From positions 546,553-610,552 of the forward strand of contig NMRB01000002.1 in assembly GCA_002633025.1 (NCBI GenBank): DNA of 64,000 nucleotides, read 5' to 3'. The position numbers and the translations under genes are program-made. Shown one piece after another: positions 1 through 10,088 of this stretch. The notes beneath the pieces were generated by a model. That model did no database searches. It saw only the letters and a list, made by a program, of their open reading frames with translations, and was not told the DNA's origin. This stretch comes from Notospermus geniculatus (lineage: Eukaryota > Nemertea > Pilidiophora > Heteronemertea > Lineidae). Positions within the stretch are counted from its first letter, which is position 1. Every line of letters starts with the position of its first letter.

Positions 1-590
1 GGGGGGGGGGGGGGGGGTGTTGATTGAAGTAACCGCCCCGAGTAAGCTCTGTTGTGTGCTCTTACATGCACTGTAATGTACAGTACAGCTATTATTTTCA
101 TTGACCATTCTCCTGGTGGAGAGTGGACACAAGTGTAAACGAATGTGAACACAAGTGGATAATGCCTTCTACTACTAAAAGACAGTTTGCACATGATAAG
201 TGTCCGTATACCTTCTTAATCATCAAAGAATTTACATGTGCCATAACGTAGATTGGGCACATTTAAAGGCACTGGTGGACACTCATGATGTGGGCATGAA
301 GCAAAATTGACAGATAGTTGATCGTCACTAGGAGAACAATAGAATAAGTTTTATATCAGAGAGACGATGAAATATGTGTCTGAACAGTTAGTACTCAGAG
401 TAATACTCAGAGTAACATCAGTTTGAATAACAACATTTTTTAAATTGATCTACAGTGACGCAAAGAAGCAAAAGGTTAATCAATACTAATATCCTTACGA
501 CATCCGTATAATCGTTTTTGCAGTGTTTCCTTCAAATTTCGGCTACAAATGATTACTTGAACGAACAGAATTTTAAATATGTTCTAACAA
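1..590. repeat. Local direct repeat, copy 1, starting with poly-G
   Basis: The unit begins with a run of G and continues TGTTGATTGAAGTAACC. The same sequence recurs at 592-963 and resumes at 3357-3573. Copy 1 is uninterrupted and shows the empty target for the transposon at 964-3356. The left limit is unknown because the window opens inside the poly-G. No coding potential was recognised. Confidence 0.9.
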
Positions 591-1636
591 TGGGGGGGGG
601 GGGGTGTTGATTGAAGTAACCGCCCCGAGTAAGCTCTGTTGTGTGCTCTTACATGCACTGTAATGTACAGTACAGCTATTATTTTCATTGACCATTCTCC
701 TGGTGGAGAGTGGACACAAGTGTATAAACGAATGTGAACACAAGTGGATAATGCCTTCTACTACTAAAAGACAGTTTGCACATGATAAGTGTCCGTATAC
801 CTTCTTAATCATCAAAGAATTTACATGTGCCATAACGTAGTTTGGGCACATTTAAAGGCACTGGTGGACACTCATGATGTGGGCATGAAGCAAAATTGAC
901 AGATAGTTGATCGTCACTAGGAGAACAATAGAATAAGTTTTATATCAGAGAGACGATGAAATACGGGAAACTCCCACTTACCACATCGTCCCTTCTGCCT
1001 GGATAAAATTTTCTAAGTCCGAATTTTCCCTATTTCTATAGGGGATGTGGGTGGTAAATGGAATGCTCATAATAGAGTTGTCGCTGGAAAGTAAAACTGT
1101 TACCCAAAGGGTGTCATCATGAGTATTCTTTTGGAGCACTATGAGAGCAATGTTGAAATAAATTGTTTTCATTCACCTGCAGGCACTGTGGAACTGGTGG
1201 GAATGGGTCAAATGTTGGATTTTTGGCCCTTTTGGACCCCCCTCAAGGCTTGCACTGTAGATTTTGGCGAATAAAACCTATGCCATGCTGTTGTACTCAC
1301 TGAGACCTTTATTTTGATACCAATGATGATATGATTTGAAGACATCAGATTTTTGACCCCTACTGTTAATCCCTTTGGCCCTTCAAAAAGGGCGGCCATC
1401 TTGTAAACTGGGGAAAATTGCTTGTGGTAACAAGTTGATATGTGTTCAGCATATCCATCTTCTTACTATGCAGAAGGAAGTTTTCAGTTACCACGACATC
1501 ACCACGAAACTGAAAGATAATTGGACTCGTCTCTTGGTCTATATGTTCACGTACACTCATGGAAAAAAGTAAATGGACAGCAGTTTTTCTTGAATATCTC
1601 CAAACCATTGCGATGTAGGAGACTGAGCCTAACATA

Positions 1637-1765
1637 CGGGAAACTCCCACTTACCACATCGTCCCTTCTGCGTGGATAAAATTTTCTAAGTCCGAATTTT
1701 CCCTATTTTGTATAGGGGATGTGGGTGGTAAATGGAATGCTCATAATAGAGTTGTCGCTGGAAAG
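1637..1765. repeat. Internal second copy of the transposon left end
   Basis: This stretch repeats 964-1091 almost base for base, including the terminal CGGGAAACTCCC and a preceding TA at 1635-1636. Only one matching right end exists, at 3356. Either a smaller element, 1637-3356, shares the right end with a longer one, or the left end was duplicated internally. Confidence 0.85.
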
Positions 1766-2269
1766 GTCGGTTCCATGTCCCCGTGACTGTGTGCTATACC
1801 GTAGGACATGCCAAAAGCATTGAATAACTATGGTCTTGTCAGTGAATACCAACTGTGACACAACTTGTTGCTGTTGTGTTATTCGCCCTTTTTGCATGCC
1901 TGTGTTGGGTAATCATTAAGAAATGTGACAATGAGCCTTCATTTCCTTCAATCTATACGCCAACAAAAGAAATTCATGTTCTGTGGTCAAGCGCAGGTAT
2001 ACCATGCATGAATGGAACGGTGTCCTTTGGGCTATAACAACAGAAACTTTGTACAACAGCAGGTTTTAGTAGGCCTACTTGTGTCAGTCTGGTCAATTTC
2101 TAATCAGCAGGCTTGTTTGAGGTTCTCAATGAAAAAGGAACACCGCAACAGAGGAAAAATTTCCTTGATCAAGTTCGATCTGCTTGTCTGAGTTTTGAAG
2201 TGTAACATCTGTGAGTGTTTCTGTAGCTCAGTGTTCCCCAACAATAGACACGGCCTAGAACGGTTATTA

Positions 2270-2387
2270 GGGAGGTTTCGCAAGCGCCCGGTTAGGCCAT
2301 ACGACGACGTTTATCTATTGTTTGAGTGTACCCACACAATAGATAAACGTTGTCGTAGGGCCTAACCGGGCGCTTGCGAAACCTCCC
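2270..2387. mobile_element. Palindromic GGGAGGTTTCGC MITE, 118 bp
   Basis: It is an almost complete palindrome: GGGAGGTTTCGCAAGC at the left is mirrored at the right, around a short centre near 2330. TA flanks both sides (2268-2269 and 2388-2389). It shares its termini with the elements at 5980, 55775 and 62062, and lies inside the 2.4 kb element. Confidence 0.85.
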
Positions 2388-3573
2388 TATTGTTGGGTTA
2401 GTCGCCGCTTAATCCGTCAGGAGGGAAACAATAAGAATGAAAAACACAGAAATCCCCGATCGGAAGTGACGTTACTCCATGGCACAAATTGAAAATCCTA
2501 TTGTACAATGCGGCTTATTCCGTCAATCGATGACCTTTTTAGGGCACTGATCGGGGATTCTAAACTCGTTCCCTGACAACAATTCTAAACCCTCCGTCTT
2601 TCCCAACTACCAAGTCATTTTACTCAAATTTAATGAAAATTTTGGCGAATTGACGATAAAACATTAATTTCGGCATCTTCAATTGAACCGACTAACACCC
2701 CGAGCTGCCGTGTGGCTTCAGGACCGCCAGAATGGCGCAATAGAAATATGGGCGCCAGTCATCTCTGATGTTCCCAGTTAGATTCCGGGGCGGAGCTAGT
2801 ATTCAGTGTGATAGACAGGGCAACTCTCTTTAACACCTTAGGTTTCCACTGGAGTTCTGGTTTCCTCCTGCATTACAACAAATACAAGAGCCAACAACGA
2901 GCCAAGTTAGCATGGAGCTCAATGGTTCTCGGCTCAATACAGCGTATTCTACGCTTCAGGAACGCGATTCTCTCCCATGCCAGGCCAATCATAGGATTTA
3001 ACGGCGGGATATCGAAAGCTGTAAAGGGATGTACAACCACCAGGAAAAAAATCCCATTCTGCGCCGACGGCGAATAACCTCCACTTTCATTCACCTCTTT
3101 TGTTGTAGCTCTAGGCCCAATGCACAGCTGATCGAAATGCACCGTGTTAACGCTGATATTGTATTGACGAAAACCATATGGCCTCCAATCCAGTGAACCA
3201 AACCCAAAGTTATGGTGTAGGACGTCGTGGTGGGCAAATCCCATGACAATAAGGCTCTTACATTCATACCACCACTCCCGCTAACAATAGTGACCAAAAC
3301 TGAACTTAGAAAATTTTAGGCCTGGATGAAACGATGTGGTAAGTGGGAGTTTCCCGTATGTGTCTGAACAGTTAGTACTCAGAGTAATACTCAGAGTAAC
3401 ATCAGTTTGAATAACAACATTTTTTAAATTGATCTACAGTGACGCAAAGAAGCAAAAGGTTAATCAATACTAATATCCTTATGACATCCGTATAATCGTT
3501 TTTGCAGTGTTTCCTTCAAATTTCGGCTACAAATGATTACTTGAACGAACAGAATTTTAAATATGTTCTAACA

Positions 3574-4801
3574 AATACGCATTCTTAGCCAGATTAAAGC
3601 GTTATTAAGCGTTTTACATTTCACCACGGTCCTGTACGTCGTTCATTTGTTTGGCTTGAAAAGAAAAGGGATTAATTACATACAGCACGATTTTTAAAAC
3701 AATGAAGTGTTGGCGTTCTCAGATGTGTTATGCTGTCGAGGAAAATAAAAGACGCTTTTTCATTGGTTAAAAAATATCACAATTACCATACCTCAAGTTG
3801 AGGAGAAGAATGCCAACGATGTTTTCACCATGACGTCACCATCACCCACCATCATATTTTTACCAAAAAAAATTACATATGAATATTTTTTTCTAATGCA
3901 TGGCGAGTGGTTTTTATCATCAATATCTGATAATTTTTTGCTACTCTTAAGTTCATTACAATGTTTTTAACAACGATACACATGGCGAACTCTCAGCATT
4001 CTGTTGCCGATTGTGACTTCGTTGGCATTCATCCCTCATTGTCGGCTCCTACCATGAACACAAATTTTCGGTCAGATTATGTTACTTTACCAAATCGAAT
4101 ACGTCCATGACTATGTACGTTTGTTGATCTTAAAAACGATACACAAAACCTTGACTTTAACGAGCTATTTCTGAATGCAAAATTCACTCAGGCTCTGGGA
4201 CTTTTTTCGCGTTTTTATCGCAAGTCAACTTATAAAAATCTTTGCAAAAGGTGAGTTCTTTGTAACATGGCTTGAATTATTTTTTTCTTGCCCTGGATTG
4301 AGAGAAATACAATACCCAAAGGGATGGAACATGCATCAGGCGAACAAATTAATACATCATTACACACCAAGGATTTTTACCATCCTTTGGTTCTTCTATG
4401 CTAGACAACAGAATATGGTCGTCATGATGAGAAGATTTTGGTATTGAATCTCAATTGTGGAGTTAACTTTTGAGGAATTGAAACGACTTCTAACATTGTG
4501 ACAAATGCGGTGATGATGATTTGCAACAATAGTCAAGTGAATAAGGAAATCATAACGAACACACGATAGAATAAAGGCAAAATGCACTGTGATATCACCC
4601 GTGCCTAAAGAAAACAACGAGACGTACTGGGAAAGCTACGGATAACGACACGGCGACAAACAGTAAATCTACAATGAAGATTGGAATACGATGACGAAAT
4701 CTTCTTTTGTTTCTGAGGGTCTTTATTTCAGAGGTGGCTTATCTGGTGATTTCAATGACCAATTCCACCACCCATTTACAAAGATGAATTGTAGTCTCAT
4801 G
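3574..4801. other. Gene-free AT-rich stretch
   Basis: The stretch is AT-rich, with homopolymer runs and a CACCAT-like cluster near 3820-3860. The largest frame is 90 codons (4175-4447, plus) and resembles no known family. If the nAChR gene extends left, this is intron. Confidence 0.5.
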
Positions 4802-5038
4802 AGGGCCGTTTAGACGACAGACAAAAATCCACATTCGATCCGATCGAATCCGATTGTGGTTCAAAATTCTTGCGTGTAAACGCTACCCAATGGGTCCAAT
4901 GTGGATTTTCGACCGCATTGGACCACATACGACCACATTCAAATCTCGTCTAAACGCAAATGAGACCCGATACGGGTCGATCGGATCCAATCGGATCGAA
5001 TCTGAATGTGTTTTTTGGCTTGTCGTCTAAACGGCCCT
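4802..5038. mobile_element. AGGGCCGTTTAGACGAC MITE, copy 1
   Basis: A 237-bp element with 17-bp inverted ends AGGGCCGTTTAGACGAC. The interior has many GATC/GATCCGATCG-type short palindromes. It is the same length as, and closely similar to, the copy at 18806-19042. No clear target duplication is visible, so the superfamily is open. Confidence 0.88.
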
Positions 5039-5827
5039 ATTATATTTTGTGTGCTTGTTTCACTACTTTTTGAATTCGCCGGGCCAGAACTTGGAACTGA
5101 ATGTGATGATGAAAAAAATCGTTGACTCGGGTTATGAAGAGAAAATCCGTATTGGCCATTGACAAATTAGTGTCGTCACAAGACGTCGTGTGCCACTGAC
5201 CAATTTTCGGAACTCATCTTCGGTGGCCTGACTACGGAAGAATGTGTTCATGTGGGCCTCCGTCGACGTCAACTCTAACGATATGGCGTATGTTGGAGGA
5301 CAACACCTTACGTCACATCGTAACCGTTAAGGGCAACCATCTTTCTGCTCTTGAAAACCAATACATTTGCATATTGGTTACCATGTAAACAGGCTCAACA
5401 AGATAGAAACAGGTACAAGGTATAACGCACAATAGGCTCAAACCTCAACATGACAGATGAGAGTCTCTCTCTTTTAGTAACTATTCTCCGCCTAAATGCA
5501 CCTTTGCGTTGATTGCACTCTGCTGAAAGGCTTATACTGCGGGGTTGCCTTCTGATAATGCACGGCTCATGTCAAAGGAGAAGAAAGTGCTTTCGAGGGC
5601 TCGCTGATCTGAGTCTGTTCTTCATTGTTATCCACATTTCCTTTATTCTTTTTCCAATGTACTACATGTACTGTAGTTCCTTTCAAGATACAGATGGTAG
5701 AAATATTTACCATTGCCATTTTGACTCGGATAAGCCGACATTATTTTGTGACCTGTTTCACCCAATACCGTCTTCCTATGCTGGCTCTATTTCGTGGGCC
5801 CTCAACAGGGGTTAACGGCTGTATCGT
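5039..5827. other. Gene-free stretch with a shared dispersed motif
   Basis: No gene is recognised; frames of 100 and 80 codons at 5513-5867 overlap each other and match nothing. The part at about 5762-5816 resembles 18645-18720 in two blocks, CTTCCTATGCT and CAACAGGGGTTA. This suggests remnants of the same dispersed repeat. Confidence 0.4.
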
Positions 5828-6440
5828 GTGTGACGGTACGGTAATTTGTCCGATTGGCGGCCCGTAGATTGCAACCCGTAGAGGGGGCGCATAGCGGAAA
5901 CGACTCACTCGCAGGGCGCGGGCTCTCTGTCGAACACACAGGGAAGAGCGCCGATTCGTTCGCGCAGTTTCCGCTAATAGGGAGGTTTCGCAAATCTGTA
6001 CGAAATACGAAATGTACGAAATTGGACTTCACTTCCATGACGTAATGTATTTCAGAACGTGGTTGGTACCACAAATATCGCCTGCTGCAAGAGCGTCTTT
6101 TAGCGTATGACGTTAGACCGATAGAGTTACAGTGTATTTTAAACTTTTAAATTTATCTTTCGTTTCCACTTCGTAGATACGAAGTGGAAATTTGAAAATT
6201 CAAGATGCACCATAACTCTTTCGGTCTCACATGATATGCTAAAAGACGCACTGGCAGCAGGGACATTTGTGGTACCAACCACCTCCAGAAATACATTAGG
6301 TCCTGGAGATGAAGTTGAAGTTTCGTATTTCGTACTTCGTTTTTCGTCAAATTTGCGAAACCTCCCTATTATATGTGCCGTCTCACCACGGGTCGCAACC
6401 TACGGCCGCCAACTCGGACAAATCACCGTGCCGTCACACA
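5828..6440. mobile_element. TGTGTGACGG MITE interrupted by another MITE
   Basis: The outer inverted repeats begin TGTGTGACGGTACGGTAATT and run for about 55 bp. The right arm at about 6385-6440 ends in CCGTCACACA. The interior holds a complete GGGAGGTTT element (5980-6366), so the outer element is older and was about 225 bp before the insertion. Confidence 0.7.
5980..6366. mobile_element. GGGAGGTTTCGCAA foldback MITE, 387 bp
   Basis: The termini are GGGAGGTTTCGCAAAT and its complement, flanked by TA at 5978-5979 and 6367-6368. The whole element folds on itself with arms of about 190 bp and an apex at CCACTTCGTA-GATACGAAGTGG near 6176. It lies nested in the MITE at 5828-6440. Confidence 0.88.
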
Positions 6441-7379
6441 TGTATGCTTTCATAGGTCGTCCAAAGAAAGAGAAAGCACAAAAGTCGACACACTAAATGA
6501 TAGTAGGCCTACATGTACATTGGAAGTCAACTTCCAAAATTTCGCAAATTTTCGACCCCAACCGGGGTCTTCCTCAGGCACTTTTCAGTATAGAACTGGA
6601 GTTCTACAGTTCTACAGTATACTGAAAAGGTCGTCGTATATGCTATGCATATACACGTATACCACTGTTTGCTGGTATTGACACATCAATTCACAAGTTC
6701 AATGGCAGAAGTTCACAAGAGTTGGCCTGGGCAAGGATTGATAGTGAAGCTGTGAAGCGGATAGCGGAGAGGGGACTGTGATCAAAATGAATGAGATCTT
6801 CGTACCACCACCGTCAGCGTAACCAGATTCGAAACTGCCTATTTATTGGTCTAAAACTGATAATTTTGACCGTCAATATTTCATTGTTCAATACATTAGA
6901 CTTAAGAAATGGCGTCTGACAGTCGAACCCCAAACACTATGGTGGGTCTATGTCCGAAAGTAATGATTGCATATCATACATGTAAATGCCAATTTGGAAT
7001 TCGGCTAGGGTGTGATTGATTAAATGATGCTATAAAGCACACACAACAGATTCGACACAACTAACAGCTACCTTCAACGACTGATACTGTACATCGAAAA
7101 CAACACAATTTAAGCAGCGTTTTAAAATACGAATTCCCCATGAAGGGTTTTACTGAATGGTACCATGATAGACATATCGGCACGTGATTTGATACACCAG
7201 ACAAATCCTTAAGTCAGTGTCAGTCAAGACAACTGTTAAGTGTATATGGCAGGACTGGCTGCAGCAATGGACGGCCTAAATAAAATTCAGAAAAAATGAG
7301 GTGTATATTTTATGGAAAGGTCACATTTAAGCTGACTACAATGAGCCAGACACGTATTGATTATAGGCGAAGTGCCGAA
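6441..7379. other. Gene-free stretch with two small hairpins
   Basis: There is no recognisable gene. A GACCCC-GGGGTC hairpin lies at 6554-6569, and an imperfect palindrome with CTTTTCAGTATA arms at 6581-6629. The remainder looks unique. Confidence 0.45.
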
Positions 7380-7730
7380 TGTCGCTTAGGACAATAACAG
7401 AAATGTGCACTTCTACTACATTACAGTCTTTGACAAAAGTTTATCTCCACCTGATACCTTCAATATTTCAGATACTGGGTCAATTTTAACAAGGTTTGTT
7501 CCACATGAAAGTACATCTTGTTTGATGCAGAAATATGACCAACAAGATATACTTCCATGTGGAACAAACCGTGTTAAAATTGGCCCAGTAGTATTTGAAA
7601 TATTCAAGGTATCAGGTGGAGAAAAACTTTTGTCAAAGACTGTACTTTATTATTGAAATTTTAAAAAGTAGTAGAAGTGCACATTTGTTATTGACCAAAG
7701 TGCACATTTCTGTTATTGTCCGAGGCGACA
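7380..7730. mobile_element. Long foldback element, GGACAATAACAG ends, 351 bp
   Basis: The ends TGTCGCTTAGGACAATAAC and their near-complement form inverted repeats of about 31 bp. Inside, the left half (to about 7540) and right half (from about 7545) pair along roughly 150 bp at high identity, with the apex near 7542. The right end repeats the subterminal GTGCACATTT block twice. A frame of 83 codons inside is only a by-product of the palindrome. The element lies in the nAChR transcription unit, downstream of exon 3b. Confidence 0.82.
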
Positions 7731-8764
7731 CGGGCTGTTTCAAAAGCATCACTTGGGCTTTTCTCCTTTGCTGCTTTTGGACATAACTTCATGTTTTGTG
7801 AGCATTTGAATATCAATGGACTGTTTCGAACTCCAATATTACGAAATGAATTTATTAAATCAAAGATATAATGATACGAGCTATCTTCCATTTGCTGTTG
7901 CAATCTTATTCAAAGAAGGCAACAATTTGAATGGATAATTTCAACATCACTCTCTTGAAATTGACACGCCATTCAAATGTGATTTATGTCCGTAAAAAAA
8001 TTCTAATAATTTAACACCAGCAGAAGCGGTACTGGTCCATTGCCAACAGTGTATCCGGACCATGACTAAATCTTACCATCGGATGTAACCATTCAGTAAA
8101 ACGTATCACACAGCAATAGCGTATTCAAAAATGACTTGAAATGTGAAGTTTTGGACGTACGTCAGTGTAGAAGCTTCAAGTGAAATAGCGGTACTGTATT
8201 CGACGACTCTATTGAGGCCGTCATCAGACAACAATGATGATCACCATTTTGACGTAGTAGACGAACAAACACCGAGAAAGGATATTATCATGACAAGTCA
8301 TATCAGCAAAAACAAAATGAATTCCCCCTCCTCCCGTATTTTTCAACATATACTTGAGGATAAAATAAGTTGGGTTTGAATATAGAGATTTTGAATGTAG
8401 AATTACGTTACAGCATAATAAGTTACACCTCTTGACATCGTTAGTTCATGCTCTGCACATATACGTAGTTGATTTTACTTTTACATGCATTTGACATCTT
8501 TTACTACACATTTTGACAGCTTAAGAAATGTGATTTTAGGTTTAAGTTTATCCTCATTATTGGCTCACATTTGGTTAAGTTGTCAAGTCTATTACATAAA
8601 ACTGCATTTTATTAGAAAACAATTAAGTTACTCAAAGTAAATTGGTAACAGTTGCCCCTTTTGAAAATTTACTCATTAAAGTTTAAGATTGGTAATAAAT
8701 TACAGTATGATTTGGAGGCTTTCTGCAACTTGTTTTATCCTCTCTTTATGTCGTGATGACTTAC
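7731..8764. other. Presumed nAChR intron 3, proximal part
   Basis: This sequence lies downstream of the exon 3b donor on the minus strand, so it should be intronic. It is AT-rich, with no exon, RNA gene or repeat recognised. Exon 4 was sought by its W..D..L.W spacing and not seen. Confidence 0.5.
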
Positions 8765-8809
8765 CAAGTTTAACCAGATATTTGTGTGTATGATTTGATT
8801 CTTTTCATC
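8765..8809 (-). CDS. nAChR subunit exon 3, version b (alternative loop D)
   Basis: A second 45-nt phase-0 exon on the minus strand, encoding DEKNQIIHTNIWLNL. The acceptor ends TCTCTTCGACAG with a pyrimidine tract, and the donor is TTG|GTAAGTCAT. It differs from version a at 13 of 45 bases, spread over ten codons. Eight of those codons are silent and only two change the residue (Ala to His and Val to Ile). That pattern indicates an old duplication held by purifying selection, not a recent copy or a dead exon. Both versions are multiples of three, so inclusion of both would stay in frame but add 15 residues in the core fold, which makes mutually exclusive use likely. Insect alpha6 receptors are known to choose between exons 3a and 3b at this same place. 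Whether that choice is homologous here cannot be told from one locus. Confidence 0.9.
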
Positions 8810-8912
8810 CTGTCGAAGAGAAAACGACTTGCTTAGAAGCACGTTAGCCTAGCGCTGAGTTACTGGTGCGTTAAAGCACCGACAGGCGAAGACACCTGTC
8901 CTCAGGACTTAC
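8810..8912 (-). other. 103-nt structured intron between alternative exons 3a and 3b
   Basis: This short intron has GTAAGT at its 5' end and a pyrimidine-rich 3' end closing in CAG. It is packed with small inverted repeats: GTCCT-AGGAC (8898-8908), GACAGG-CCTGTC (8881-8900), GGTGC-GCACC (8865-8880) and GTCG-CGAC (8812-8828). The first two overlap and so compete with each other. Such structure next to both splice sites is a plausible means of keeping the two exons from being joined. That role is inference; only the repeats are seen. Confidence 0.6.
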
Positions 8913-8957
8913 CAGATTCAACCAAACGTTGGTTGCAATAATTTGATTCTTTTCGTC
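8913..8957 (-). CDS. nAChR subunit exon 3, version a (loop D)
   Basis: A 45-nt phase-0 exon on the minus strand encoding DEKNQIIATNVWLNL. The acceptor is GTTTTGCAG and the donor CTG|GTAAGT, both strong. It continues exactly from ...QIIDV of exon 2, giving the family-invariant junction DV-DEKNQ. The Trp belongs to loop D, on the complementary side of the acetylcholine pocket. Length and phase equal the 45-nt exon 3 of other nAChR genes. It lies 4714 nt downstream of exon 2 in transcription order and 103 nt upstream of a second version of the same exon, so a transcript can use either. Exon 4, which should begin near another W..D..L.W motif, was sought in 1-8700 by its Trp spacing and not found, so the gene should run off the left edge. 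Confidence 0.93.
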
Positions 8958-9962
8958 CTGCAAAACAAAGCAGATAATGATGATGGAGCTGAAAGGAAGG
9001 AAGCATTAGACACAGAAAATGATACAGCAGAAAACAAGGAATGAAATGAACGGAAGAATACTCGTAGTAATGGACACAATTCTTCAATATATCGCAAATG
9101 CCATTTGTACTTCAGAAGCCGAATAAGGAGCTATACACACGTACTAAAAATAATCGATCTCTGATACGATCAGTGTCATTCGTTTTGTTCAATATACCTA
9201 TTTTTGAAGAATAGAAATAAGAACCTAACGGCTAGACAGAAAAAGCGGCGTAACGTTTGAAAACGAAATCCATTGAAGCTAACTGTTATTATGATGAGAC
9301 TACTCCCTCTGTCACGTGACTCAAAGTTAGCATTGACACAAGAAAGTGCAAGAGTCGTATCAGAACTCCGAGATGCATTACCAGTATCCATGGCAACAGA
9401 CATTGCTTCCATTAATCAGAAGGCTTTCATAGATATATTACATTAACTGGGAAATATTTGAAAAAAACTAAAGACATTCCATTTGTTATTTTACGATTGA
9501 CATCGTTGTGAGTGGCTTCGTGTAGTCTGAGTCAAAGCCCAATAAAGTCACTTCAACGATATGGATACAAAAGACTTCAGACTTATGCCATGACTGAAAG
9601 TTTTTTGGAATTCTGCTGGAATCTTTAATTATCTGTGTACTCGACCACTTGCCATCATCTAACAATGTTTGGAAATGACGCACCCCACGACACATTTCAT
9701 CTTTTACAAACCAACACCTCTACCTTAGCGGACTCTGCATAACGTATGGCATAATTTTTCAGGATTTCAACCGGGGACATTGCTATTTGGTGGTGGGTCC
9801 ACAATTGTACAGTCCTTGGCATCAAAAAATTGATATGAACTGGGCTTTGTTTTAGGTTTCATGTTCAAATAAAAAGCATATTATGCTTTTTTTTACAAAG
9901 TTTATGAGTTGCAGGAGTATAGCGACACTTGCAATTGCCTGCCCGAGATACACTTCTCGAAG

Positions 9963-10088
9963 ATCAGGGTTGGACCTACCATTACTTTTTTTAGCCAGAG
10001 TAAAGAAAATCCCTATTGTTCAATAGTGTGTTCAACAGGGATTTGCTTTACTTTGGCTAAAAAAAGCAATGGTAGGTCCAACCCTGAT
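9963..10088. repeat. 126-bp hairpin, ATCAGGGTTGGACC arms
   Basis: Arms of about 56 bp starting ATCAGGGTTGGACCTACC pair across a ~14-base loop near 10025. Only part of the right arm recurs at about 11928-11957 as part of the neighbouring duplication. Confidence 0.8.

Larger units (their letters stand above)
964..3356. mobile_element. 2.4 kb TA-inserting DNA transposon, CGGGAAACTCCC ends
   Basis: The ends are perfect inverted repeats of at least 25 bp, beginning CGGGAAACTCCCACTTACC. The element is flanked by TA duplicated at 962-963 and 3357-3358. Comparison with copy 1 at 1-590 gives the exact empty site. No transposase is recognisable: open frames inside are at most 123 codons (minus strand, 2873-3244) and match no family I know, so it looks non-autonomous. 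It has a second left end at 1637 and carries a small palindromic MITE at 2270-2387. The TA target fits Tc1/mariner-like or several other TA-using superfamilies; I cannot choose. Confidence 0.88.
592..3573. repeat. Local direct repeat, copy 2, split by a transposon
   Basis: 592-963 matches the first part of copy 1 and 3357-3573 matches the rest. Between them lies a 2393-bp element flanked by TA on both sides, where copy 1 has a single TA. A poly-G run forms the junction between the copies. Confidence 0.9.

Noticed and set aside
1-17. Poly-G run as a telomeric or G-quadruplex feature
   Set aside because: It recurs only at the junction of a local duplication and is a plain homopolymer.
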